A stretch of 64,000 nucleotides of DNA from assembly GCA_026913215.1 (NCBI GenBank), contig JAPTYK010000001.1:6758001-6822000 (forward strand), in the 5' to 3' direction. Of the stretch, positions 46,171 through 56,885 are shown in pieces. Numbering within the stretch: the first letter of the stretch is position 1; each line of letters opens with the position of its first letter. The DNA is from Streptomyces diastatochromogenes. Its GTDB lineage: Bacteria > Actinomycetota > Actinomycetes > Streptomycetales > Streptomycetaceae. The translations under genes and the position numbers were made by a program. A model generated the notes under the pieces. The model saw only the letters and a program-made list of their open reading frames with translations. It was not told the DNA's origin and searched no databases.

Positions 46171-47135
46171 TGCCGTTCGACGCCGTCGCCCAGCAGCCCA
46201 AGCTGCTGTACCTGCTCCAGGGCGTCGCCGCCTTCGCGGCGGTCGTCTCCCTGATCCTGCTCGCACTGCACCGGGGACCGGTACGGAGGAGGGCCGCGGC
46301 CCTGATCCTGCTGGCCCCCGCGCTGCTGCTGCTCGCGGTCGGTCTCGTCCTGCCCGGCCTGCGCACCCTGGCGCTGTCGTTCACCGACGGCGGCACGGGC
46401 GCGTGGACCGGCCTCGACAACTACGCCTGGGCGTTCACCGACCACCGGGCGCTGACGGCGCTGCGCAACACCCTGGCGTGGGTGGTGCTCGTGCCGCTGA
46501 CGTCGACCGCGGCCGGTCTGCTCTACGCGGCGGCCGTCGCCCGGTCGCGGTTCCGGGCGCTCGCGCTGTCCCTGCTCCTGACCCCGATGGCGATCTCCTT
46601 CGTCGGCGCCGGCGTCGTCTGGAAGTTCGTCTACGCCTACCGTCCCGCCGGAGCCGGACAGATCGGGCTGCTGAACCGGCTCGTCGTCGCGTTCGGCGGC
46701 GAACCGAGGCAGTGGCTCGTGGACACGCCCTGGAACGTCCTGTTCCTCATCGTGGCGACGGTCTGGGCCCAGGTGGGCTTCGCGGCCGTCCTGCTGACCG
46801 CCGCGATCAGGGCCGTACCCCCGGAGCTGACCGAGGCGGCCCTGCTCGACGGCGCGTCCCCCGGGCAGATCCTCCGGCGGATCACCCTGCCGTCGATCAG
46901 ACCCACGCTGCTCGTCGTGCTCCTCGCCCAGGCGATCGGCACCCTCAAGGCCTTCGACGTCGTCACGACCATGACCGGCGGCCAGTTCGACACCGGCGTC
47001 CTCGCCCAGGAGATGTACGACCAGGCCTTCCGCTACGGCGAGACGGGCCGCGGCGCGGCGCTCGCCGTGCTCCTCTTCCTCCTCGTCACCCCCTTCGTCG
47101 CCCACCAGGTCCGGGCGCGGCGGAGGGCGGGGTGA
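46170..47135 (+). CDS. Sugar ABC transporter permease (AglF-like)
   Basis: Intact, 321 residues with about seven hydrophobic segments, including an N-terminal extra helix (LLQGVAAFAAVVSLILLAL). The EAA loop that contacts the ATPase is LTEAALLDGASPGQILRRIT. Other motifs: LLTPMAISFVGAGVVWKFVY and LLVVLLAQAIGTLKAFDVVT. It starts in the stop of the binding protein (TGATG) and overlaps the second permease. Confidence 0.93.
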   Translation: MPFDAVAQQPKLLYLLQGVAAFAAVVSLILLALHRGPVRRRAAALILLAPALLLLAVGLVLPGLRTLALSFTDGGTGAWTGLDNYAWAFTDHRALTALRNTLAWVVLVPLTSTAAGLLYAAAVARSRFRALALSLLLTPMAISFVGAGVVWKFVYAYRPAGAGQIGLLNRLVVAFGGEPRQWLVDTPWNVLFLIVATVWAQVGFAAVLLTAAIRAVPPELTEAALLDGASPGQILRRITLPSIRPTLLVVLLAQAIGTLKAFDVVTTMTGGQFDTGVLAQEMYDQAFRYGETGRGAALAVLLFLLVTPFVAHQVRARRRAG

Positions 47136-48018
47136 ACGGCGTCCGGGAGCGCCTGTCCTCCCGCGCCCTCACGTGCGTCGCCGTGGTGATCGCGGTCCTC
47201 TGGACGACCCCGACCCTCGGCCTGCTGCTCTCCTCGCTCCGCCCCGAGGAGGAGATCAGGACGACCGGCTGGTGGACCCTGTTCGGCAGGCCGCACCTCA
47301 CGCTCGACAACTACCGCGCGGTGCTGTCCGGCGGCGGGAACGGGTCGGGGCGGCTCGCGGAGTACTTCGTCAACTCCGTCGTCATCACCGTTCCTCCGTG
47401 CTGTTCCCGCTCGTCCTGGCCTTCTTCGCGGCGTACGCCCTGGCCTGGATCGACTTCCGCGGGCGCGACGCGCTCGTCGTCGGCGTCTTCGCGCTCCAGG
47501 TCGTGCCGCTGCAGATGGCGCTCGTCCCGCTCCTGAGGCTCTTCTCGCAGGGCTGGCTGTTCCTGCCCGCGTGGCACCTCACCGGTCCCGCGCGGTTCGC
47601 CCAGGTCTGGTTCGCCCACACCGTCTTCGCGCTGCCGTTCGCGGTGTTCCTCCTGCACAACTTCCTGGCCGGACTGCCCCGGGACCTGATCGAGGCGGCC
47701 CGCGTCGACGGCGCCTCGCACGGGACGCTGCTGCTCCGGATCGTGCTGCCGCTGGCCCGCCCCGCCCTGGTGAGCTTCGCCGTCATCCAGTTCGTCTGGG
47801 TGTGGAACGACCTCCTCGTGGCCCTGACCCTCTCCGGCGGAACGGCCGAGACCGCGCCGATGACGGTCCGGCTGGCGGACCTGGCCGGGACCTACGGCAA
47901 CGAGTGGCAGCGGCTCACCGCGGGAGCCTTCGTGGCGGCGCTCGTCCCGCTGCTCGTCTTCCTCTCCCTCAGGCGGCACCTCGCCCGGGGACTGCTCGCC
48001 GGATCGGTCAAGGGATGA
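47132..48018 (+). CDS. Sugar ABC transporter permease (AglG-like), one frameshift
   Basis: Starts GTG within the previous stop. N-terminal helix VVIAVLWTTPTLGLLLSSL and FGRPHLTLDNYRAVLSG. After one lost base near 47393 the protein continues FPLVLAFFAAYALAWIDFRG with the EAA loop LIEAARVDGASHGTLLLRIV and WVWNDLLVALTLSGGTAETA, as in MalG/AglG. The following LAL regulator overlaps its stop (ATGA), so regulator and importer are one operon. Confidence 0.92.
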
Positions 48019-50759
48019 GCCCCGACCTGCCCGGGGGACACACCGTGGCGACGACGCTCAGCAGGCCCGGACTGCGCGGCCGCGAAGCCGAACTGGAGCG
48101 GCTGCGCGGCCTGGTCGAGACGGTGCGCGACGGCGAGGGAGGAGCGGTCGCGCTCCTCCTGGGCGAGCCCGGGATCAGGAAGACCGCGCTGCTCCAGGAG
48201 GCCGTCTCGCTCGCGCGGACCCACGGCTTCCTCGTCAGCCACGGACGCGCCGAGGAACTGCACGAACTGGCCCCCCTCGCCTCACTGGCCTCGGGGCTCC
48301 TGCACGGCGACCCGCCGCTGCTGACCGCCAGGGACTTCGCGGACCTCGCCGGCCACCACGACCAGCGCATCTGGCTCGTCGAACGGCTGGCCCAGCTCAT
48401 CGAGGAACGCTCGGCGGGCACGCCCCTGCTGATCGCGGTCGACGACGTCCCCTGGGCCGACCCGCTCAGCCGGTTCGCCCTCAGCGTCCTGCCTGCACGG
48501 CTGCTCAGCTCCCGGTCCTCTGGCTGCTCACGGGCCGGGAGGACCCGCGGCTGTACGGACAGGGACCGCTCACGACGACCCTCCCCTGCGGCCGCTGTCC
48601 GGGACCGCCCTGACCGAACTGGCGCACGACGTCCTCGGCGGGGACGTGCCGGCGCGGGTCGGGGAACTCCTCGACGGGGCGGGCGGCAACCCCTTCCTCG
48701 CGACCGAGACGCTCGCCGGCATCGCGGCGACGGGCGCGGACGGGCCGGAACCGCCCGAGCGGCTGGTCCTCGGCGTCCGCGGCCGACTGGCCGGCCTCCG
48801 GCCGGACACCCTGCACTTCCTGCGGATCGGCTCGGTCCTCGGCCGCGCGTTCTCGCTCGCCGACGCCGCCGCCCTGTGCGGCCGGCCCGCCTCGGGACTC
48901 GGCGCCGAAGTCGACGAGGCGCTCGCCGCCGCCCTCCTCCACGACGACGGCGAACGCCTCCTGTTCCGCCACGACCTGCTCCGCCAGGCGGTGTACGCCG
49001 ACCTCGCCCCCTCCGTACGCCGGGCACTGCACCGGGAGGCCGCGAGCCGGCTCGTCGCGGCGGGCCGGAGCTCCGCCGACGCGGTCCCGCACCTGCTGAA
49101 GAGCGCCGAACCCGGGGACACGGAGGCGATCGGACTGCTCGACGAGGCCGCCACGGACGTGAGCGCCGCCCTGCCCGACCTCGCCGCCGACCTCGCCGTC
49201 CGCGCCCTCGAACTCGTACCGCCCCGGTCCCCCTGGCGTACGACGTGGGAGAACGGGCCGTCGTCGCGCTGACCCGCGCGGGCCGGTACACCCGGGCACG
49301 GGACACCGGCGACGCGCTGCTCGCCCGGCGGCCGCCCCTCGACGTCTTCGCCCGTCTGCAGTGCGTCCTCGGCGACGCGCTGTGGCACCTCGACGACGTC
49401 CACGAGCTGACCCGCCGCACGACGACGGCCCTCGCGGCCGTCACCGACCCGGTGGTCAGGGCCCGGCTGACCGCCCGGCAGGCCCTGGCCCGGTCCCGGG
49501 GAGCGACCTCGTGGCCGCCCGCGAGACCGGCGAACGGGCGCTCGCGGAGGCGGAGCGGTCCGGTGACCGGAGGCCCGCGTCCTCGCCCTGTGGGGCTCGG
49601 CGAGATCGCGCTCAACGCGGGCGACTGCGCCGCCGCCGTCGCGCACCACACGGCCCTGAGCGTGTTCGACTCGGCCTTCCTCCCGGAGGAGGCCGTCGCG
49701 CTGATCCACGCGGACGACTTCGACGCCGTGGGGCGCCTGCTCCGGACGGCGGGCGAGGCCCCCCTGCGGCCCGCCATGCTGATCTGGGCGCAGGGAACGC
49801 TGAACACGGCACTCGGCCGGCTCGACGACGCGGACGCCGACTTCGTCACCGCCGAGCGGCTCGAAGCGGACCTCCGCGTGCCCGGCAACCTGGTCAACAT
49901 CCGCGTCAACCGCGGCCTCCTCGCGATGCTGCGCGGCGACCGCGAAGCCGCGCGGGAACACCTGGACGTCGTACGGACGACCGTGGCCGACCGGCCCAAC
50001 ACGGGCAACCACGCCACGCACCGGTACTTCGAGGCCGTCATGGCCGACGCGGACGGCGACCACGCGGCGGCGGCCGGACTCCTCCGGTCCGCGCAGCGCG
50101 ACCACCCTTCCTCCGGTGGCGGCTGCTGCGCCGCACGTCGTCCAGGCCGTGCACATCGCCCTGCGCGGCGGGGACCGGAACTGGCCGAGGACCTCGCGGC
50201 CCAGGCCGCCGCACACGCCGACCGCAACCCCGCCGTGCCGACCGCCCGGGGACGGCCGCCCACGCGTCCGCCCTCGTGACCGCCGACCACGCACTCCTGG
50301 AGCGGGCGGTGGACGTCCTCCTCACCGGCCCCCGGCCCTGGCACTCGCCGCCGCGTCCGCCGACCTCGGACGCGCGCTGCTGACCTCGGGCGACGCCGCC
50401 GTGACACCCGCCCTGACCCGGGCGCACGACCTCTACACCCGGGCCGGGGCCGACGCCGAGGCCGACCGGGTCCGGGCCGACCTGGAACGGGCCACCCGCC
50501 GCCCCGGCCGGCGCGCCGCCGCCTCCGGCCGCGCACCGACCAGGGCTGGGACGCGCTCACGGACTCGGAACGCAAGGTGGCCCGGCTGATCGCCGCCGGT
50601 CACACCAACCGGTCGGCCGCGGAGGCCCTCGTCGTCTCCCCGCACACGGTCAACACCCATCTGGCGTCGATCTTCCGCAAGCTCTCGGTCCGGTCGAGGG
50701 TCCACCTGGCCCGGATCGTCCTCGCGGAGGACGACGCCGGGACGGCCGTCGACGACTGA
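48015..50759 (+). CDS. Large LuxR-type (LAL) ATPase regulator, many frameshifts
   Basis: About 900 residues. N-terminal AAA/STAND ATPase: LRGREAELERLRGLVETV, P-loop GEPGIRKTALLQEA and Walker B LLIAVDDVPWADPLSRF. A central helical part follows (GNPFLATETLAGIAATG, LLFRHDLLRQAVYADLAPS) and a C-terminal LuxR HTH (ARLIAAGHTNRSAAEALVVS, PHTVNTHLASIFRKLSVRSR). The P-loop has Arg where GxxGxGK[T/S] has Gly, so ATP binding may be weak or the base is an error. Eight or more slips occur (48505-48640, 49230, 49500-49600, 50110-50540). It overlaps aglG-like and probably regulates the importer. The start could also be the GTG at 48045. Confidence 0.85.
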
Positions 50760-50893
50760 GCGCGACCTCTGCGCCCCCGTGCAAGGTGTGGTGCGCGGTC
50801 CGGCAACAGCAGGCCCGCGACCGGTCCTAGCGTGACGGACATGCCGCGCCGCTCCGACGCGCGGCCCCGTCCACCCGAAACGAGGGACCCCCC

Positions 50894-51728
50894 ATGCCGT
50901 ACATCACCGTGGGCCAGGAGAACACCACCCCCATCGAGCTGTACTTCGAGGACCAGGGCGCCGGGCAGCCGGTCGTCCTCATCCACGGCTTCCCGCTCGA
51001 CGGCCACTCCTGGGAGCGCCAGAGCGCCGCGCTGCTCGCCGCCGGCCACCGCGTGATCACGTACGACCGCCGCGGCTTCGGACAGTCCTCCCAGCCGACC
51101 ACCGGCTACGACTACGACACCTTCGCCGCCGACCTGAACACCGTGATGGAGACCCTCGACCTGCGGGACGCCGTCCTCGTCGGCTTCTCCATGGGCACCG
51201 GCGAGGTCGCCCGCTACGTCGCCACGTACGGCTCCGGCCGCGTCGCCAGGTCGCCTTCCTGGCCTCCCTGGAGCCCTGCCTGCTCCAGAGCGACGACAAC
51301 CCGGACGGCGTCGCCCCGAAGGAGTTCTTCGACGGCGTCGTCGCCTCCGTCAAGGCCGACCGGTACGCCTACTACACGTCCTTCTTCCACGACTTCTACA
51401 ACCTCGACGAGAACCTCGGCACCCGCATCAGCGAGGAGGCCGTCCGCAACAGCTGGGACACCGCCGCCCGCGGCGGCTCCTTCGCCGCGTCCGCCGCGCC
51501 GGCGACCTGGTACACCGACTTCCGCGCCGACATCCCCGCCGTCGACGTGCCGGCCCTGATCCTGCACGGCACCGCCGACCGCATCCTCCCGGCCGAGGGC
51601 ACCGCGCGCCCTTCCACAAGGCGCTGCCGTCGGCCGACTACGTCGAGATCGAGGGCGCCCCGCACGGTCTGCTGTGGACCCACGCCGAGGAGGTCAACGC
51701 CGCCCTCCTCGCCTTCCTGGCGAAGTGA
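50894..51728 (+). CDS. Chloroperoxidase/arylesterase-like alpha/beta hydrolase, frameshifts
   Basis: A cofactor-free haloperoxidase-like hydrolase of ~277 residues. Motifs: ELYFEDQGAGQPVVLIHGFP, VITYDRRGFGQSSQPTTGYD, nucleophile LVGFSMGTGEVARYVATYG, FHDFYNLDENLGTRISEEAV, and catalytic His in VEIEGAPHGLLWTHAEEVNA. Slips near 51248 and 51610 break the sequence. Such enzymes act as esterases or perhydrolases in vitro. A strong terminator follows, so it is a separate unit between the LAL and the monooxygenase pair. Confidence 0.9.
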
Positions 51729-51748
51729 CCCCGCACCGCTGACCCGCC

Positions 51749-51782
51749 CGGGGTGGCGCCGGAACTCCCCGGCGCCACCCCG
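51749..51782 (+). terminator. Terminator after the chloroperoxidase-like gene
   Basis: A perfect 14-bp inverted repeat (CGGGGTGGCGCCGG / CCGGCGCCACCCCG) with a 6-nt loop, 20 bases after the stop. Confidence 0.85.
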
Positions 51783-51833
51783 CCCCGGCTTCCCGCACGG
51801 GAACCGGACGAGCTCAGGAGAGCAGACACCCCC

Positions 51834-52917
51834 ATGCAGTTCGGCATCTTCACCGTCGGGGACGTGACCCCCGACCCCACCACCGGCCGCACCCCGACCG
51901 AACACGAGCGCATCAAGGCGACGGTCGCGATCGCGCTCAAGGCCGAGGAGGTCGGACTCGACGTCTTCGCGACCGGCGAGCACCACAACCCGCCGTTCGT
52001 GCCCTCGTCGCCGACCACCCTGCTCGGCCACATCGCGGCCCGCACCGAGCGACTGGTCCTGTCCACGTCCACGACGCTGATCACCACCAACGACCCGGTG
52101 AAGATCGCCGAGGACTACGCCACCCTCCAGCACCTCGCCGACGGCCGGGTCGACCTCATGCTGGGCCGCGGCAACACCGGCCCCGTCTACCCGTGGTTCG
52201 GACAGGACATCCGCCGGGGCATCGACCTCGCCCGGGAGAACTACGCACTGCTGCGCCGGCTGTGGCGCGAGGACGTCGTGGACTGGGAGGGCACCTTCCG
52301 CACGCCGCTCCAGGCCTTCACCTCGACGCCGCGGCCCCTGGACGGCGTCCCGCCCTTCGTCTGGCACGGCTCCATCCGGTCCCCCGAGATCGCGGAGCAG
52401 GCCGCGTTCTACGGCGACGGCTTCTTCCACAACAACATCTTCTGGCCGACCGACCACACCCGGCGCATGGTGCAGCTGTACCGGCACCGGTTCGCGCACC
52501 ACGGCCACGGCCGGCCGGAGGACGCGATCGTCGGCCTCGGCGGCCAGGTCTTCATGCGGAAGAACTCCCAGGACGCCGTACGGGAGTTCCGCCCGTACTT
52601 CGACAACGCGCCGGTGTACGGCCACGGCCCCTCGCTGGAGGACTTCACCGAGCAGACCCCGCTGACGGTGGGCTCCCCAGCAGGTCATCGAGCGGACCCT
52701 GACCTTCCGGGAGACCGTCGGCGACTACCAGCGCCAGCTGTTCCTCATGGACCACGCGGGCCTGCCCCTGAAGACCGTCCTCGAACAGCTCGACCTCCTC
52801 GGCGAAGAGGTCGTGCCCGTCCTGCGGCGGGAATTCGCCCGGACGCGTCCCGCCGGCGTGCCGGAGGCCCCCACCCACGCGTCCCTGCGGGCCGCCCGGG
52901 AGGTGTCCGCCGCGTGA
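51834..52917 (+). CDS. Luciferase-like FMN-dependent monooxygenase (CE1758 type), one frameshift
   Basis: LLM fold: QFGIFTVGDVTPDPTTGRTP, AEEVGLDVFATGEHHNPPFV, RLVLSTSTTLITTNDPVKIA and DGRVDLMLGRGNTGPVYPWF. After one lost base near 52675 the tail is RTLTFRETVGDYQRQLFLMD and LEQLDLLGEEVVPVLRREFA. It uses FMNH2 and O2. The next gene, overlapping by four bases, is an FMN reductase of the CE1759 type, and this pair is a recognised two-component flavin monooxygenase arrangement. The substrate is unknown. Confidence 0.9.
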
Positions 52918-53527
52918 AGCTGACCGTCGTCTCCGCGGGCCTCAGCACCCCTCCTCCACCCGTCTGCTCGCGGACCGGCTGGCCGAATCGGCCCGCGACG
53001 CGCTCACCGCCCGAGGGCACGCGCCGTCGACCGGGGTCGTGGAACTGCGCGAGGTGGCCGGCGACATCGCCCACCACCTCGTGACCGGCTTCCCGCCGCC
53101 GCGCCTGTCCGCCGCGATCGACGCGGTCACGGCGGCCGACGGCCTCGTCGTCGTCACCCCCGTCTTCGCGGCCTCCTACAGCGGCCTCTTCAAGTCCTTC
53201 TTCGACGTGATCGACCCGGACGCCCTCACCGGCAAGCCGGTCCTGACCGCCGCGACGGGCGGCACCGCCCGCCACTCCCTGGTCCTGGAGCACGCCGTAC
53301 GCCCGCTCTTCGCCTACCTCCGCGCCGTCGTCGTCCCCACCGCCGTCTTCGCGGCCTCCGAGGACTGGGGCTCGGGAGGCGACGAGTACACCGACGGCCT
53401 GCCCGGCCGCGTCCGCCGCGCGGGCGCCGAACTCGCCGCGCTCATGGCGGCGCGCCCGGTCGCGGAGGAGCCTGAGGACGACGTCACCGCCCTCGAACGG
53501 CAACTCGCCGACCTGCGCTTCGACTGA
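52914..53527 (+). CDS. NAD(P)H:FMN reductase (CE1759 type), frameshifted near the start
   Basis: It begins GTG within the monooxygenase stop: KLTVVSAGLSTPSS (FMN phosphate loop), then after lost bases between 52945 and 53035 VELREVAGDIAHHLVTGFP, AADGLVVVTPVFAASYSGLF and KSFFDVIDPDALTGKPVLTA. This is a flavodoxin-like fold. It supplies FMNH2 to the preceding luciferase-like enzyme. The two genes are translationally coupled. Confidence 0.9.
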
Positions 53528-53585
53528 GACACCCCGGGGACCGGGCGGCGGCGGGCAATTCGCATGGTTCATACTGTTCCGCCGT

Positions 53586-56407
53586 ATGAGCGTGAACCGA
53601 GTGACGACAAGGACCGTGCCCGAGGGCCCGACGGCGCCCGGACACCCCTCCGGGGCAGGGACGCCGAACTGGCCTTCCTCAAGGAGCGGATCGACGCGCT
53701 CGGCCGGGGCGAAGGCGGCATCGTCCGCGTCGAGGGCCCCGCCGGCATCGGCAGGTCCAGGATCCTCGCCGAGGCAGCGGCGGCCGCGAGGCGGCACGGG
53801 ACGCGGGCGTTCGCCGGGACGGCGGCGCCCGAGGACCGGCCCGTACCGCTCGGCCCGCTCCTCGAAGCCGGCCTCTCCGGCGAGGAACCGCTGCCGGGCG
53901 CCCCGCGCCTCCGGAACCTCGCCACCGCGCCGGGACAGCGGTTCTGGCTGCTCCAGGAGCTGGGGGACCACCTGCGGGAAGCGGCCCGCAACGGACCCCT
54001 GCTCATCGTCCTCGACGACCTCCAGTGGTGCGACGACCTGACCCTCCTCGCGTTCCACACCCTCGCGGCGGGACTCGCGGCGCACCCGATCCTGTGGCTG
54101 GTCGCCGTGCGCTCCGGCAGCGTGCCGTCCGGCGTGCGCACCACCCTGGACAGGATCCGTCAGGCGGGCGCACACGAACTGGTCCTCGAAGCACTGGAGG
54201 ACCGGGCGATCGACCGGATCACCGAGGACGTCCTCGGCGCTCCGCCCGGCCCGGACGTCCTCCGCCTCGCCCGCCGTGCCGAGGGAGTGCCGCGGCTGCT
54301 GGTCGACCTGCTCGGCTCGCTTTCGAAGGAGGCGGTGACGATCGAGAACGGCACGGCCCGGCTGACGGCCGGACCCCCCGCCCCCCGGGAACTCCCCTCC
54401 GTCGTACGCCGGCTCGACCAGCTGTCCGACGAGGCGCGGGAGCTGGTGCGGACGGCGGCCGCCGCGGCGGCACGGTCACCGTCGCCCAGCTCGCCGAACT
54501 GCTCGGCAGGTCCCCGGCGGCGCTCATCACGGCCGTACGGGAATCCCTCGACGCCGACCTGCTCGCCGAGAGCGGCGACCACCTCGCCTTCCGCCACGAC
54601 CTGATCCGCGAGTCCGTGGAAGCCGGCCTCCCACCGTCCCTGCGCCGGGCCCCGCGCCGCCGGGCCGCCGGGCCGCCGCCGGGGGTGCACCGGCCGACGC
54701 GACGCGGACCGGGGAGCGGCGCCGGGAGACACGACGGAGGCCGACCGGCTGCGCACCGAAGCGGCGGAACTCGCGGCCACCGCCCCGGACCCGCCGCGGA
54801 ACGCAGCCTCAAGGCCCTGGAACTCACCCCGGCGGACGCTCCGGAACGGCCGCGGGTCGTCGCCGAGACGATTCCGCTGCTCTGGCAGACGGGCCGGGCC
54901 GCCCGGGCGCGCGCCCTGGGAACCACCGCCCTCGCGGCCGGCGGCCTCGCCCCCGAGGACGAGGCGCTCATACGCCTCGCCCTGGCACGCCTGCCGTCCC
55001 GTTCGACTTCTCCGAAGCCGTCCGGCAGGCCCGCGCCGGGGCGGCACTGCCCGGGATCTCCCCGACCGCGAGGGGACGGCTGCTCGCCGTGCTCGCCGTC
55101 GGCCTGTCGATGTCGGGCGCACACACGGCGGCCGAGCGGGTCGCCGCACAGGCGTGGGAGACCGCGGCGGCGGCGGGGGACCGCACCGCCGAGGCCACGC
55201 TGACGACGGTCCGCTCGGCCGTGAGCTTCCACCGCATGGACCTGGCCGAGGCGTTCCGGCAGGCCGAGCGGTCCGCCGCGCTGGCCGACGCCCTGGGCGT
55301 CAGCACCTCGCTGTGGGTGCCGGAGGCCCTGTGGCACGCCCTCCTGGCAAACACCACCGGACGCACCGCGGAGGCCCTCGCCGTCGCGGAGGAGGGCATC
55401 CGGATCACCCGGGAGCAGGGCAGGACCGCCGCCACCCGCATGTGGCTCATGACCCGCACCCGCATCCTCCTGGAGACCGGACGGCTGTCGGACGCCCGCG
55501 CCGACCCGGAGGCCGCCGCCCCGGCGGCCGACGATCCCGGCCCGGGAACCTCGCCGACGTCACCCTCCGGTACGTGATGCTGCGCGTCGCCCTCCACACC
55601 GGCGACCGCCGGACCGCGAGGCGTACGCGGCCGAGGCGAGGCGCATGCGGAGCGACGACGCGCCCGTCGTCCGGCACTTCGGCGCCTGGATGCTGGCGCT
55701 GACGGCCGACTTCGAGGACCGGCCCGACCGCGCCATGGCCGAACTCGACGCGGTGATGACGTCCCCCGCCGCCGACCGGCCCGCCTACGCCGGCCTGATC
55801 GACCCGGCCGACGCCCCGGTGCTCGTCCGCATGGCACTGCGCGCGGGCAGACACGAACGGGCCGCGCAGGCGGTCGCCCTGGCCGAGAAGCGGGCCGCGC
55901 TCAACCCCGGCCTCCCTTCCTCGCCGCCACCGCCGCACACGCCCGGGGCTCCTCGACAACGACCTCGCCCCCTCGTACGCGCCGTCCGGCTGCACGAGGA
56001 CTGCCCCGGGCACTGGCCCGGGCGTCGGCGCTGGAGGACGCCGGACGCAAGCTGGCGGCCACCCGCACGCCGGAAGCGGTCCCGTACTTCGAGAAGGCCC
56101 TCGCGCTCTACACCCGGGCGGGCGCCGGACGGGACCTCGCGCGGGTGCGCCGGCGCCTGCGGGCCGCCGGCGTCCGCCGCCGGCCCTCCACGGCCGGACT
56201 CTCCGACGCTTGGCCCGAGTTGACGGCCGCGGAGCTCCGGGTGGTACGGCTCGTGGCCCGCGGACTGACCAACCGGCAGGCGGCCGAGGACCTCTCCTCT
56301 CGCCGCACACGGTGGGCTCGCACCTGCGCCGGGCCTTCACCAAGCTGGACGTCGCCTCGCGCGCCGAACTGACCCGGCTCGCGCGGCGGCGCGACGACGG
56401 AGAGTAG
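53586..56407 (+). CDS. Second LuxR-type (LAL) ATPase regulator, many frameshifts
   Basis: N-terminal ATPase: LRGRDAELAFLKERIDALGR, P-loop VEGPAGIGRSRILAEAA (Arg in place of the Walker A Lys), Walker B LLIVLDDLQWCDDLTLLAFH. A long helical/TPR-like centre follows in mixed frames (DTGRAARARALGTTALAAGG-like text; TVRSAVSFHRMDLAEAFRQA). The C-terminal LuxR HTH is LTAAELRVVRLVARGLTNRQ, then SPHTVGSHLRRAFTKLDVAS. The ATG at 53586 gives better codon use than 53564 and needs one missing base near 53645. It follows the flavin monooxygenase genes by 58 bases and may control them. Confidence 0.82.
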
Positions 56408-56727
56408 TCGCTTCGTATCCCCACGGGGGTCCCGGCAATGGACGATTCGTGCGATGTGCCGACGTCGCCGTTTCCTCAGACTGATCAAGAACCGCGGACC
56501 ACCGGTCCGCGGGCATCCGATCGAGAGAGAACAGCGCATGACCGCGAGGCTCCGGCGAGCCCGCCCCGGCGGCCCCCGGCCCCGGGCACGCGCCGACGAG
56601 CCCGGTCCCGACCGCTTCGCCATGACCCGCACCCCGATGTCCCGCCCGCCCGAACGGGCGCTTCGACGGGCACCCGACCCGGCCCCGCCCCTCCCGCCCG
56701 GGGCGGCTGGTCCCGGTCCTCTCCGAG

Positions 56728-56811
56728 GTGCCGGACACCGACGCCCCCTCGCACTTCAGCCGCACCTTGCGCGGGGCCTGCGGCATGAGCCCCGGCCAGT
56801 GGCGGGCACCG
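56728..56811 (+). pseudogene. Remnant of an AraC-family HTH domain
   Basis: In the 478-bp gap after the second LAL, one frame encodes DAPSHFSRTLRGACGMSPGQ followed by WRA. This matches the second HTH and C-terminus of AraC regulators (typically D-x-SHFSR-x-FR-x-YG-x-SP-x-x-WR). No start, first HTH or effector domain is recognisable upstream, so it is probably a decayed gene fragment. The rest of the gap (56408-56727) shows no supported gene. Confidence 0.6.
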
Positions 56812-56885
56812 GCGGCCGCGGCCCGCGGTTCCGCCTGGACATCACGCACCTACTCGTTCCCCGGGGTAGGGAGGAAAGAGGAGTC

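Noticed and set aside
43394..46420. A 1008-codon open frame on the minus strand
   Set aside because: It is a GC-driven shadow: Arg/Pro/Gly-rich without domains, opposite clear amidohydrolase, membrane protein, GNAT and binding-protein genes.
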